A DNA stretch of 64,000 nucleotides. Origin: Thiogranum sp. GTDB lineage: Bacteria; Pseudomonadota; Gammaproteobacteria; DSM-19610. Shown here one piece after another: positions 7,319-17,109 of the stretch. The notes beneath the pieces were generated by a model. It was not told the origin of the DNA. It did no database searches and was given only the letters and a program-made list of their open reading frames with translations. Both the position numbers and the translations under genes were made by a program. Position 1 is the first letter of the stretch, and the number at the start of each line of letters is the position of its first letter. Where the stretch lies: positions 62,001-126,000 of the forward strand of contig JASBSS010000018.1 of the NCBI GenBank assembly GCA_030148805.1, in the 5' to 3' direction.

Positions 7319-8569
7319 TCAGTGGGACCCCATCGTCACGCGTTCCGGGACCGGTTTGGTTGGATCGAGCTTGGTGTAGAAAGGCATCAGCAGGAAGAAG
7401 GCGAAATAGACCGCCGTTCCCACCTGCGCCATCAAGGTCTTGACGTCGGTCGGCGCCTGCGTGCCCAGCCAGCCGAGCACGAAGAAGGAGATGACGAACA
7501 ACGCCAACATGGTCTTGAAGATCGGTCCACGGTAGCGGATCGACTTCACCGGACTACGATCCAGCCACGGCAGGAAGAAGAGGATCACCACCGCGGCGCC
7601 CATGACGATGACACCGAGGAACTTCGAACTCAGCGGGCCGATGTCGAAGGTGATCGCACGCAGCATGGCGTAATACGGCGTGAAGTACCAGACCGGCGCG
7701 ATATGCTCCGGCGTTTTCAACGCGTTTGCCGGTTCGAAATTCGGCGGCTCGAGGAAGTAACCGCCGCCCTCCGGGATAAAGAAAATCACAAAGGCGAAAA
7801 ACATCAGGAACACCACCACGCCCACGATATCCTTGACCGTGTAGTAGGGATGGAACGGAATGCCGTCCCTGGGGATGCCGTTCTCGTCCTTGTTCTTCTT
7901 GATTTCCACGCCGTCGGGGTTGTTCGACCCGACTTCGTGCAGCGCAAGTATATGCATCACCACCAAAGCCACCAGCACCAGCGGCACCGCGATGACGTGC
8001 AGCGCGAAAAAGCGGTTCAGCGTCACATCGGATATCACGTAGTCGCCGCGAATCCACAACGACAGGCTGTCGCCGATGCCGGGAATGGCGCCGAACAACG
8101 ACACGATGACCTGGGCCCCCCAGTAGGACATCTGGCCCCAGGGCAGCAGGTAACCGAAGAAGGCCTCGGCCATCAACGCCAGATAGATCATCATGCCGAA
8201 CAGCCAGATCAGCTCGCGCGGTCCCTTGTAGGAACCATAGAGCATGCCGCGAAACATATGCATGTAGACCACGATGAAAAACGCGGACGCGCCAGTGGAA
8301 TGCATATAGCGGATCAGCCAGCCCCACTCGACATCGCGCATGATGTACTCGACCGAGGCGAAAGCCTCGTTGGCGTCGGGCTTGTAGTTCATGGTGAGAA
8401 AAATACCGGTAACGATCTGGATCACCAGCACCAGCAGCGCCAGCGAACCGAAGAAATACCAGAAGTTGAAATTCTTGGGCGCGTAGTACTTGGACAGATG
8501 CTCTTCCCACATCTTGGTCAGGGGAAAGCGTGCATCGACCCAGTCACGCAGACTCACTAGCATACCCAT
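7319..8569 (-). CDS. petB: Cytochrome b of the bc1 complex
   Basis: A 416-residue membrane protein that holds hemes bL and bH and both quinone sites. Heme-ligand His pairs are in YMHSTGASAFFIVVYMHMF and in FFALHVIAVPLVLVALVVMH. The Qo-site motif reads PVWY, not the mitochondrial PEWY; PVWY is a known variant in Beta- and Gammaproteobacteria. The ATG at 8567-8569 overlaps the petA stop as TAATG. A longer frame running into petA on another frame is not credible. The family usually has 400-450 residues, so it is full length. Confidence 0.96.
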   Translation of the reverse strand: MGMLVSLRDWVDARFPLTKMWEEHLSKYYAPKNFNFWYFFGSLALLVLVIQIVTGIFLTMNYKPDANEAFASVEYIMRDVEWGWLIRYMHSTGASAFFIVVYMHMFRGMLYGSYKGPRELIWLFGMMIYLALMAEAFFGYLLPWGQMSYWGAQVIVSLFGAIPGIGDSLSLWIRGDYVISDVTLNRFFALHVIAVPLVLVALVVMHILALHEVGSNNPDGVEIKKNKDENGIPRDGIPFHPYYTVKDIVGVVVFLMFFAFVIFFIPEGGGYFLEPPNFEPANALKTPEHIAPVWYFTPYYAMLRAITFDIGPLSSKFLGVIVMGAAVVILFFLPWLDRSPVKSIRYRGPIFKTMLALFVISFFVLGWLGTQAPTDVKTLMAQVGTAVYFAFFLLMPFYTKLDPTKPVPERVTMGSH

Positions 8570-9168
8570 TACGCGGCTCCTTGGTCTTCGTCCACGCCCA
8601 CCAGAATGAGCGTGTCGCTGGTGTACTTGTGCGGCGGCACCAGAAGGTTGATCGGGGCGGGAACGGCCTTGTAGACGCGCCCGGCCAGGTCGAACTTGGA
8701 ACCGTGGCAGGGACAATGGAATCCGCCTTTCCAGTTGGCGTCGTAGGGCTGCGGCATGGCTTCCGGGACGTAACTCGGCGAACAGCCGAGGTGGGTGCAG
8801 ATACCCACCAGCACCAGGATCTCCGGTTTGATCGAACGCACCGGATTCTGGCAATAGGGCGGTTGCTGCGGCTCCTTGGACATCGGGTCGCGCAGACGGT
8901 CATCGAGGGTGGGCAGCGCCTGGAGCATTTCCTCGGTGCGCTTGACGATCCAGACCGGTTTGCCGCGCCACTGCACCCGGATCATCTGTCCGGCTTCGAG
9001 TTTGCTGATATCGGCCTCGACCGGGGCCCCGGCGGCCTTGGCCCGCTCACTGGGTAGCCAGGAGGCCACGAAAGGAACTGCTGTGTACACAGCTCCGACG
9101 CCCCCGACAACCGTGGTCGCGGCTATCAGGAATCGGCGTTTGCTGGTATCTACACCGTCGCCACTCAT
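8569..9168 (-). CDS. petA: Rieske iron-sulfur protein of the bc1 complex
   Basis: A 199-residue protein with a Tat-like N-terminus (TSKRRFLIAATTVVGGVGAVYTAVPF) that stays as a membrane anchor. The 2Fe-2S ligands are in CTHLGCSP and CPCHGSKFD. The soluble head moves between cytochrome b and c1 during quinol oxidation. It is the first gene of petABC. GGAGA precedes the ATG. A run of GAATAT repeats lies 63-86 nt upstream of the start. Confidence 0.96.
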   Translation of the reverse strand: MSGDGVDTSKRRFLIAATTVVGGVGAVYTAVPFVASWLPSERAKAAGAPVEADISKLEAGQMIRVQWRGKPVWIVKRTEEMLQALPTLDDRLRDPMSKEPQQPPYCQNPVRSIKPEILVLVGICTHLGCSPSYVPEAMPQPYDANWKGGFHCPCHGSKFDLAGRVYKAVPAPINLLVPPHKYTSDTLILVGVDEDQGAA

Positions 9169-9230
9169 TCACATTCTCCACACAAAAATCACCGGCTGAC
9201 GCCTGGTTACTGGGAAACGCTGGCGCCGAT

Positions 9231-9254
9231 GAATATTAGTATATTCAGATATTC
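9231..9254 (-). promoter_or_regulatory. GAATAT repeat cluster upstream of petA
   Basis: The minus strand reads GAATATCTGAATATACTAAT, then ATTC: two direct GAATAT copies and one inverted copy in 24 bp. It is the only AT-rich stretch before petABC. It contains TATACT and TAATAT, either of which could serve as a -10 hexamer, but no good -35 is seen. It could be the core promoter, an operator or both. Confidence 0.3.
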
Positions 9255-9346
9255 AAACCCATAACTGGATAGCGGGCATAGCATGTAGGAAGTGCCCGTT
9301 TAGGTCAAGTAACGTAACGGTAAAACTGGCCTTCTTGGCGCTTTCT

Positions 9347-10105
9347 TCACACAGGATTCTCTATGTCCAGAAAAGTATGTTGTATACCGAAGTGCGCCGC
9401 CAGGTGCTCGCCCAGCGCCTGCACCCCGTAGCGCTCGGTGGCGTGATGACCGGCGGCGAAATAATGGATGCCATATTCGCGCGCGATATGCGTACTGGCC
9501 TCGGAGATTTCGCCGCTGACGAACGCGTCCAGCCCCCTTCGGGCCGCGGTTTCCAGATAGGATTGCGCCGCGCCGGTGCACCAGCCGATGGTTTCGATGC
9601 GGGCGGGGCCGGTGCCGACGTGCAGCGGTTCGCGGCCCAGAGTCCGCGCCAGGCGCGCGCTCAGTTGGTCGCTGGTGGCGGGCTCCCCGAGCCGCCCGCA
9701 CCAGACCAGGGGCGGTCCGTCGGCCTGACCGAAGCCATCGGTTTGCCGCCAGCCCATGCGCGCCGCCAGCTGGGCGTTGTTGCCCAGTTGGGCATGCGCG
9801 TCGAGCGGCAGATGATAGGCCACCAGGCTGATCCCGGCCCCCAGCAGGGCCCGGATGCGCCGCGCGCGCATCCCGGTCAGCACCGGACTCTCGTTCTTCC
9901 AGAAATAGCCATGGTGGACCAGCAGTACATCGGCCTGGTGGGCGATTGCCGCCTCGATCAGCGCCTGGCTGGCGGTCACGCCACTGACGATGCGCCCCAC
10001 TTCGGCCCGACCTTCCACCTGCAACCCGTTGGGACAGTAGTCGCGAAACCGTTGCGCATCCAGCAATTCGTCACAATAGTCCACCAGGGGCTGCAATCCG
10101 ATCAC
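9347..10105 (-). CDS. NIF3-like dinuclear metal-center protein (YbgI family)
   Basis: A 252-residue cytoplasmic protein of the Nif3/DUF34 family, which forms toroidal hexamers with two metal ions per subunit. Metal-ligand motifs visible are LLVHHGYFWK, AYHLPLDAHAQLGNNAQLA, and FVSGEISE with AAGHHATERYGVQALGEHL near the end. GTP cyclohydrolase-like or metal-chaperone roles have been suggested for the family, and the true function is not settled. It is divergent from the DegS-like gene, as in many Proteobacteria. Confidence 0.9.
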   Translation of the reverse strand: MIGLQPLVDYCDELLDAQRFRDYCPNGLQVEGRAEVGRIVSGVTASQALIEAAIAHQADVLLVHHGYFWKNESPVLTGMRARRIRALLGAGISLVAYHLPLDAHAQLGNNAQLAARMGWRQTDGFGQADGPPLVWCGRLGEPATSDQLSARLARTLGREPLHVGTGPARIETIGWCTGAAQSYLETAARRGLDAFVSGEISEASTHIAREYGIHYFAAGHHATERYGVQALGEHLAAHFGIQHTFLDIENPV

Positions 10106-10213
10106 CGCTCCTCCTTAAACACTGTCAACAAAAACTAACAGAGGTCTGCATTCGCCAACGCCGCCGCGTTCGGCGATAATCCCCAGGCCAAGGGGAACAA
10201 CCAAACACAACCC

Positions 10214-11374
10214 ATGAATATACGTGATACCGTTTCATTTTTCCTGCAAGCCGCCACCGTCGGAATCGTGGCCGCTTTTCTCCTGCTGCTGGTCAAACCG
10301 GACTGGTTCGAGGCCGACAAACCGGTGATCGAAGTTCGCCAGGCGCCCGCGCATACCCCCTCGGGCGCGGCCCCGGCGATGACCGCACCGGTCTCCTACG
10401 CCGACGCGGTGGCCAAGGCGGCACCGGCGGTGGTGAACATCTACACCTCCAAGACGATCACCCGCCGCCGCCACCCGCTGCTCGACGACCCGCTGTTTCG
10501 CTATTTCTTTGGCGATCAGCTCGACACCCCCAGCCGCCAGACCCAGACCAGTCTCGGCTCCGGCGTCATCGTGTCGCCCCAGGGCTATGTACTGACCAAT
10601 AATCACGTGATCGCCGGTGCCGACGAAATCCAGGTCCTGTTGCAGGACGGGCGCAGTTCGCGCGCCGCGGTGGTCGGCGTCGACAAGGACACCGATCTGG
10701 CGGTGCTGCGGATAAAGCTGGATAAACTGCCCAGCATCGCCATCAGCGCGGTCGAGAACCAACGCGTCGGCGATGTGGCGCTGGCGATCGGCAATCCGTT
10801 TGGCGTCGGCCAGACCGTCACCCTGGGCATCATCAGCGCCACCGGCCGCACGCACCTGGGCATCAACCGCTACGAGGATTTCATCCAGACCGACGCGGCG
10901 ATCAACCCGGGCAACTCGGGGGGCGCCCTGATCAACGCCTACGGAGAACTGATCGGCATTAATACCGCCATTTTCAGCCAGTCCGGCGGCTCCCAGGGGA
11001 TCGGCTTTGCCATTCCGACCCATCTGGCCTCCAACGTGATGAAGCAGATCATTGAAAGCGGTCACGTCGAGCGGGGCTGGCTGGGCATAGAAGCGCAGGA
11101 TCTGACGCCGCAGCTGGCGGAAACCTTCAGCCTGAAGGGCACGCGTGGGATGCTGATCGCCGGGGTACTGCGCGGCGGACCCGCCGACCGGGCCGGCCTG
11201 AGACCGGGGGACGTGCTGACGCATATCGACGGGCGCGCGGTGGAAAACGCCCATGCCGCGATGAGCCAGATCGCGCAATCCGCGCCCGGCACCCGCCTCA
11301 CGCTCGAGGGGGTGCGCGACGGCTCCGCCCTGGAGCTGTCAGTGGTGACCGGACGCCGGCCCGCCGACCGCTAG
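10214..11374 (+). CDS. degS: DegS/AlgW-like membrane-anchored serine protease
   Basis: A 386-residue HtrA-family protease. An uncleaved N-terminal membrane segment (about residues 10-30) holds it in the inner membrane. The trypsin-like domain has H131 (LTNNHVI), D161 (DTDLAVLRI) and S235 (NPGNSGGAL). A single PDZ domain follows (about 270-370; GWLGIEAQ, GGPADRAGLRPGDVLTHIDG). One PDZ and the anchor point to DegS/AlgW, which starts RseA cleavage in the envelope stress response, rather than to DegP. No rpoE-rseA genes are in the window. Confidence 0.88.
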   Translation: MNIRDTVSFFLQAATVGIVAAFLLLLVKPDWFEADKPVIEVRQAPAHTPSGAAPAMTAPVSYADAVAKAAPAVVNIYTSKTITRRRHPLLDDPLFRYFFGDQLDTPSRQTQTSLGSGVIVSPQGYVLTNNHVIAGADEIQVLLQDGRSSRAAVVGVDKDTDLAVLRIKLDKLPSIAISAVENQRVGDVALAIGNPFGVGQTVTLGIISATGRTHLGINRYEDFIQTDAAINPGNSGGALINAYGELIGINTAIFSQSGGSQGIGFAIPTHLASNVMKQIIESGHVERGWLGIEAQDLTPQLAETFSLKGTRGMLIAGVLRGGPADRAGLRPGDVLTHIDGRAVENAHAAMSQIAQSAPGTRLTLEGVRDGSALELSVVTGRRPADR

Positions 11375-11384
11375 GCCCCTCCCT

Positions 11385-11876
11385 CTAGCCGCCGTCGGCC
11401 GTGGCGCCACCCTGTTGTTTTTTCTTGTTGATGTAATCTTCCAGCTGCTGGGCGGTGACCGGGCCGACCTGCCGCGCTACCGTTTGCCCTTGGGGGTCCA
11501 CGATATAGGTGGTGGGTAGACCGGGTATCGGCCCGAGAGGCGTTTGCGGCAACGGCTCTGAGCGCCAGATCGGATAGCTGATTAAGAAGGAATCGACGAA
11601 AGTCTGCAGCTGCTCGCGGCCGATATCCTCGAAGTTGATCCCGATCACCATCACACCCTGGTCCTTGTTCCGCTCATAAAAGCTCACCAGATCCGGAAGT
11701 TCCTCCTGACAGGGGGGACACCAGGTGGCCCAGTAGTTGACCACCAGCCATTTGCCCCGGTAGTCGGACAAGGCATGCGTTTTACCGTTCAGGTCCGGCA
11801 GACTGTAGTCGAGCGGCTCGGCGGTGGCACTCGCACCCAACACCATAAACAAAGTGAACACCGCCAAATAACGCAT
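11385..11876 (-). CDS. TlpA-like periplasmic thioredoxin-fold protein
   Basis: A 163-residue exported protein. The signal peptide ends near ASATA (about residue 18). The redox motif is WCPPC in NYWATWCPPCQEELP, and the cis-Pro region is PTTYIVDPQG. Such proteins reduce disulfides in the periplasm, often for cytochrome c or copper-site assembly. It converges on the DegS-like gene with a 10-bp gap. The C-terminal tail (NKKKQQGGATADGG) is low complexity. Confidence 0.88.
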   Translation of the reverse strand: MRYLAVFTLFMVLGASATAEPLDYSLPDLNGKTHALSDYRGKWLVVNYWATWCPPCQEELPDLVSFYERNKDQGVMVIGINFEDIGREQLQTFVDSFLISYPIWRSEPLPQTPLGPIPGLPTTYIVDPQGQTVARQVGPVTAQQLEDYINKKKQQGGATADGG

Positions 11877-12062
11877 AAAGATCTACCTTCTGGTCAGGCC
11901 GCGGCAAACGCGGCAGGAAATTTTAATTAATCGTTAAGACCGACTGCCAAGCGCGGGGTTCCCAGCGCTGAGTTCACTTCAACAACCGGCTTCTAGGCTG
12001 CGATAGTACAGATTTTTCTTCGCTTACCGCTAACCGGCGGAGACCCACTGTCCACCGCCGGT

Positions 12063-13619
12063 ATGCAACAACTACAGCTTACAATTCCCGCGCAGGCAGA
12101 GCATCAGGCCGGCGTCAAGATCCACCCCCGGGAACTCAGGTCCTGGCTGGACGACCTGCCGTTCCTCGACGGCCCCCGCTGTCTCCGGCTGCTGCGCACC
12201 CAGCTGCGCACCATGAACCGGCTGAGTCTTCCAGCCCCCCGGCGGCTCGCCCTGCTTGAGCTTTTTCTTAATACATATCATAGAGTTAGCGAGGCTCACG
12301 GAGCGCATCCGGAGAGTGCCTCGCAACTGAAGAATCTGTGCCAGGATATCGGCTTCGGCTACAAAATCGCCACCCACGATCTGGTCAACCGGCCCCACGG
12401 GTTTCTCGAGGCCCGCCAGCTGCCGCTGGCCCTGCTAGGGGCGATCCACCTGCTCGGACTGCAACTTCAGGACTGCTACATCCACTATCGGCGGGCGCCA
12501 CGCTCGCTCTGGGCCGAGTGCCTGGCCCTGTACGCCTATGCCTGGCGCAATGAGAAGGAGAGCTTCAGCCATCCGCTCGGACCTTGTGGCGAACAGCAGA
12601 TCGACCGCAATTTCCGCCTCATCGCCCTATTGCATCTCGCCGACCCCTATCGTCTGCCCCAGGGGATGGCCGGCGCCCTGCGCAGCTATTTCTCCCAACG
12701 CATCGACTTGTGCAGCACCCACAGCGAAATTTCCGACGACAACGCGCTCCACCTGGCCCTGAAGGAAAGCCGCAAACCGGATACCGCCGTCGAGCCGGAG
12801 TCCCCGCTGTATCTCAACATCGAGGCGTTGCTCGCCCGCATGCAGCAGGATGCCGATACCCTGGAGCAGCAGGGACAGGCCCGCAGTTTGGGCCTGCCTG
12901 CGCAAACGCCGGTCCCCACGCTGCTGCGCAGCCTTCGCCAGACGCTGCAGTACTGGCGCCGGCAGCAATCGCGGGCCAGCGAACGCGAACAGACCCATGT
13001 GCGTATCGAGGTCGTCTGCGGCCTCGACGCCGTCTACTGCATGGTCAACGGCGGCCAGCGCTTCGATCCCGATGCCTTTGTCGACCCGCTGCAGGATCAA
13101 TCCATCGATCTGGGCGCGGTGGCACTCGCCACCGCCGTCCAGGAGCCACCCACCCCCTTTTGCTGCGACGGCCTCAACCGCAGCGGCGGCGGGTTGGCCT
13201 TGCGCTACGCTGGCCGCCTGGCCCAGCGCCCGCAGGTCGGGCAGTTGGTCGCCTTGCGCCGCGACGGCCGGACCCACGGCGGCTGGGTGGTGGCCGTGTG
13301 TCGCTGGCTGATGCACAACGACGACAACAGCGGCTTTGAGATGGGGCTCCAGTACCTGGCACGGGAACCGCGAGCGGTCGCGATCAGCGGACACGGCGGC
13401 CCGGGAGGCCAAGGCATGGCCCAGGCCGGCATCGTGGCACTGCAGAAACGGGGAGAACAGCGGGTCCACACCTTAATCGTGCGCAGCGCGAGCCTGCCGC
13501 CGGACGGCCGGGTCACGCTCTATGAGCAAGGGCGGCCGCAGGCGGTGGTGTGCTCGGAGCGACTCGAATCGGGGCCCTGCTTCGAGCGCTTTGTATATCG
13601 CCCCTCAGGGGCAAAATAA
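12063..13619 (+). CDS. PilZ-domain-like protein with long helical N-terminus
   Basis: A 518-residue protein with no signal peptide. The N-terminal about 300 residues are mainly helical, with WLDDLPFLDG, LLRTQLRTMNRLSLP and RLALLELFLNTYHRV. In the C-terminal half, CDGLNRSGGGLALRY holds the NxSxxG part of a PilZ c-di-GMP site. It is followed by GQLVALRR, WVVAVCRWL and FEMGLQYL, which fit the PilZ beta barrel. The preceding RxxxR half of the site is not obvious, so binding is uncertain. A cytoplasmic c-di-GMP effector is the likely role. It stands alone and converges on the LysM lipoprotein gene. Confidence 0.6.
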   Translation: MQQLQLTIPAQAEHQAGVKIHPRELRSWLDDLPFLDGPRCLRLLRTQLRTMNRLSLPAPRRLALLELFLNTYHRVSEAHGAHPESASQLKNLCQDIGFGYKIATHDLVNRPHGFLEARQLPLALLGAIHLLGLQLQDCYIHYRRAPRSLWAECLALYAYAWRNEKESFSHPLGPCGEQQIDRNFRLIALLHLADPYRLPQGMAGALRSYFSQRIDLCSTHSEISDDNALHLALKESRKPDTAVEPESPLYLNIEALLARMQQDADTLEQQGQARSLGLPAQTPVPTLLRSLRQTLQYWRRQQSRASEREQTHVRIEVVCGLDAVYCMVNGGQRFDPDAFVDPLQDQSIDLGAVALATAVQEPPTPFCCDGLNRSGGGLALRYAGRLAQRPQVGQLVALRRDGRTHGGWVVAVCRWLMHNDDNSGFEMGLQYLAREPRAVAISGHGGPGGQGMAQAGIVALQKRGEQRVHTLIVRSASLPPDGRVTLYEQGRPQAVVCSERLESGPCFERFVYRPSGAK

Positions 13620-13632
13620 AAGCCCCTGAGGG
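13601..13632. repeat. Inverted repeat between convergent genes
   Basis: CCCTCAGGGGC-AAAATAAAA-GCCCCTGAGGG: an 11-bp perfect stem with a 9-nt A-rich loop. It spans the PilZ gene stop codon. No T-run follows on either strand, so it is not a standard intrinsic terminator, but its place between convergent genes suggests transcript-end protection or termination. Confidence 0.6.
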
Positions 13633-13668
13633 CCGTGGGACACGCCGGCTGGCGGGGGAGGGATGCGT

Positions 13669-14418
13669 TTAACGCAGATCCAGGCTCCCCCCGAGGTAGT
13701 TGCGGTCCGACTCCTCAACCACGCCCACGGACCAGGCGCCCCGGTTCTTGGCATGATTGATGGCCATTTCCGCCTCCTCGGCGGAAGGATTCTGGTTGAT
13801 GCTGAAATCCTGCCCAGGGTAGATCAGATCCGCGTCCTTGATCTGATCCCGATTGGCTTTGTAGATCAGCGGCCACTCATAGGGGTTGTTGTAGATTTCC
13901 TGCTTGCCCGCGATCGACCAGAGGCTGTCGCCACGGACCACCTGATACTGTACGCTGGAACTCTGCCGCTCGGTCATCAGCGGCGTGAGCAGATCGTAGG
14001 CTTTGCGGCCCTCGGCGTTGTGGATGGCATCATTGGCCGCCGCCAGCGATTTCTGTTGTTCGGCACTGAGGCCGGAGGCCTGGCTGAGGCTGGCGTACAT
14101 GACCTTGGCCTTTTCCAGATAGTACTGGTTCACGGCCAGTTCAGCCTGAGAGCGCGCCTTGTTGGCCAGCTTGACCGCAGCGTCGGTGTTTCCAGCCGCG
14201 GCTTCCTTTTCGGCGTCAGCCAGCATCGATTCGGTATCGCGCCAGATCCAGTCGAGCGCTTTCGCCTTGGCTACGGCCGATTTGGCGGAGTCAATGGCCT
14301 GCGAGGCAGCGGCGGACGAATCCTCCTTCATCGGCGCCTTCGGCGTGGTCGAACAGCCGAACAGACCCAACAGGAAAAGGACAGGAACCAGTTGCTTGCC
14401 AAAAATCATTCTTTTCAT
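13669..14418 (-). CDS. LysM-domain lipoprotein with DUF4398-like helices
   Basis: A 249-residue lipoprotein. The signal sequence ends in the lipobox LFGC (residue about 22). Helical repeats like DUF4398 follow (AIDSAKSAVAKAKAL, DAAVKLANKARSQAELA). A LysM domain (about 150-210) starts YQVVRGDSLWSIAG and contains YEWPLIYKANRDQI and LIYPGQDF, so it probably binds peptidoglycan. GGAG precedes the ATG at 14416-14418. A longer frame to 14607 has no support. A second DUF4398-like lipoprotein gene lies just upstream on the same strand. Confidence 0.88.
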   Translation of the reverse strand: MKRMIFGKQLVPVLFLLGLFGCSTTPKAPMKEDSSAAASQAIDSAKSAVAKAKALDWIWRDTESMLADAEKEAAAGNTDAAVKLANKARSQAELAVNQYYLEKAKVMYASLSQASGLSAEQQKSLAAANDAIHNAEGRKAYDLLTPLMTERQSSSVQYQVVRGDSLWSIAGKQEIYNNPYEWPLIYKANRDQIKDADLIYPGQDFSINQNPSAEEAEMAINHAKNRGAWSVGVVEESDRNYLGGSLDLR

Positions 14419-14628
14419 GAATGTAACTCCGCTAGTGGTTGTTCCATGGTTACTTTTTTCACACATTATTAATACGCCGGAAGCTAACACCCGATTCGAC
14501 CGGGTGTCAAGCCGCGGCGGCCACCCATCGACTCCGCCAAGCGTACCGCATGCCTGTATAGTCCACAAAGACGGATCAGGCCGAAAAAAATTCCTTCTCC
14601 ACGGCAAAATGTGACCCGTCGCACAATT

Positions 14629-14940
14629 CTAGGGAGACTCCGACTGCTGCGCCACCTCGCGCGCCCGAATCGCCTCGTCACGGGCACTGGCCGCGCTCTC
14701 CCGGGCCTTGCGGAAATGACGATCCTTGAGCATCTGCTCGGCGGTCCGGAGCAATTGCTCGGCTTTCTGGTAGTGGCCGCTGGCGTTGCGCGACGCGCCC
14801 GCCACGCGTGCCGCCTCGAGCGCCTGACGCGCTTCGCTCATCTCCTGCACCGGGGCCGAACCGCAGGCACTGACCAGTCCCCACAGCGTGCACGCCGCGA
14901 GCAGACGCGAAACGGACGCAAGCTTTTTGCGAGGAAACAT
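14629..14940 (-). CDS. DUF4398-type small lipoprotein
   Basis: A 103-residue lipoprotein. The signal ends in LVSAC (Cys at about 26). The mature part is helical with MSEARQALEAARVAGA, YQKAEQLLRTAEQML and ARDEAIRAREVAQQ, the alternating AxxxLxxA pattern of DUF4398. Such proteins are found near peptidoglycan-binding lipoproteins and OmpA proteins; their function is not known. It shares strand and family with the LysM gene downstream and the OmpA gene at 56-58 kb. Confidence 0.8.
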   Translation of the reverse strand: MFPRKKLASVSRLLAACTLWGLVSACGSAPVQEMSEARQALEAARVAGASRNASGHYQKAEQLLRTAEQMLKDRHFRKARESAASARDEAIRAREVAQQSESP

Positions 14941-15081
14941 GGTGGATTTGATCGGCGATACGCGGCGGCTGCTCCAATGCGACAAGCTAGCATCGCCACC
15001 GGAGACGGTCAAGAAACCCCGCCCGGCGTGGACGTCTCCCAGGCGATGGCGGACAATAACGGGGCTTAGAGGAGAACGCCT

Positions 15082-16024
<943 letters not shown>

Positions 16025-16028
16025 GTCG

Positions 16029-16379
16029 GTGGCGACGCTAAGCTACAGCCTCCTATTGGGCGGCTATTTCGGCATCATGCTGTTGCTGCCGCTGTGGTAC
16101 GGCTGGCTCGCCCCGCCGCAATTGATCGCCCCGCAACTGGCATTGGCGCTGCTCGGCCTGCCGCTGTTCGCGCCCTTGCGCGGGTTGCTCCATGCCCGCC
16201 GTTACACGGTGAAATGGAGTCTGTTTCTGTCGCTGCTGTACCTGAGCCACGGTTGCATGGAGGCCTGGAGCAACCCGACGGCGCGTGGCCTGGCGCTGGC
16301 CGAGGTGGCGCTGGCGCTGGGCTGGTTCGTCGGCGGAATCAGCTACGTCCGCGCGACCCGACCGACGGCCACGGCATGA
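16029..16379 (+). CDS. DUF2069 membrane protein
   Basis: A 116-residue inner-membrane protein with four hydrophobic segments (about 8-27, 32-52, 64-80, 88-108). The LYLSHGCMEAW and WVGGISY-like FVGGISYVRATR parts are typical of DUF2069, which commonly follows wrbA in Gammaproteobacteria. The function is unknown. The start is GTG at 16029, 4 bp after the wrbA stop. Confidence 0.8.
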   Translation: MATLSYSLLLGGYFGIMLLLPLWYGWLAPPQLIAPQLALALLGLPLFAPLRGLLHARRYTVKWSLFLSLLYLSHGCMEAWSNPTARGLALAEVALALGWFVGGISYVRATRPTATA

Positions 16380-16413
16380 CGGACCGGACGGGCCCCGCCC
16401 CCGCGATGCCTTC

Positions 16414-17109
16414 TCACTCCAGCTCCAACACCGCTTTCACAAACGGCACCGTGAGTCTGCGCCGGGCGGCCAGGGAGGCGTGATCCAACCGCTCCAGCAG
16501 TTCCATCAACACCGACAAATCCCGTGGCAGGCGCTTGAGCAGATAGCGCGCGGTCTCCTCCGGCAGATCGAATCCGGCCTGGCGCGCCCGCAGGCGCAGC
16601 GCCTGCAGACACTGTTCGTCGTTCAAGGGGCGCAGTTGATAGACCAGCGCCGCACCCAGGCGCGAGCGCAGATCCGGCAACCGCACACCACTGCCCCCCG
16701 GCGCCGTGCGGGCGCTGATGACCAAACGGCCGTTGCGGTTGAGGATGCGGTTGTACAGGTGAAACAGCGCCTCCTCCCAGCCGTCCAGGCCAGCGACGGC
16801 ATCGAGATCGTCGAGACACACCAGATTGAATTCCTCCCAGCCGGAAAGCACTTCCGGCGCCAGTTGGCGGTGCTCGCGTAACGGCAGATAGGCCGCGCTG
16901 TGGCCGGCGCTGTCAGCGCCATAGCAGCAGGCCTGCAACAGATGGGTCTTACCGCTGCCGGCATTCCCCCAACAATAGATCGAGCCGTGCGCGGAGCCTG
17001 CGGCGATGAGTTGCAGTTGCCGGTGAAGCTCGGCCTGCGGCCCGGGCACAAAGCTGGAAAACCGCGCCGAGGCCCGCAGGCGCAGGCCGAGCGGAAGCTG
17101 TTCGTTCAT
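16414..17109 (-). CDS. hda: DnaA regulatory inactivator Hda
   Basis: A 231-residue AAA+ protein that with the beta clamp stimulates DnaA-ATP hydrolysis and stops re-initiation. The N-terminus MNEQLPLGL is the clamp-binding motif. Walker A is GNAGSGKTHLLQA, Walker B is LVCLDDLDAV, and the sensor and box VIII residues are in RLPDLRSRLGAALVYQL. Its ATG overlaps the stop of the upstream phosphatidyltransferase gene by 4 bp. Family length matches. Confidence 0.93.
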   Translation of the reverse strand: MNEQLPLGLRLRASARFSSFVPGPQAELHRQLQLIAAGSAHGSIYCWGNAGSGKTHLLQACCYGADSAGHSAAYLPLREHRQLAPEVLSGWEEFNLVCLDDLDAVAGLDGWEEALFHLYNRILNRNGRLVISARTAPGGSGVRLPDLRSRLGAALVYQLRPLNDEQCLQALRLRARQAGFDLPEETARYLLKRLPRDLSVLMELLERLDHASLAARRRLTVPFVKAVLELE

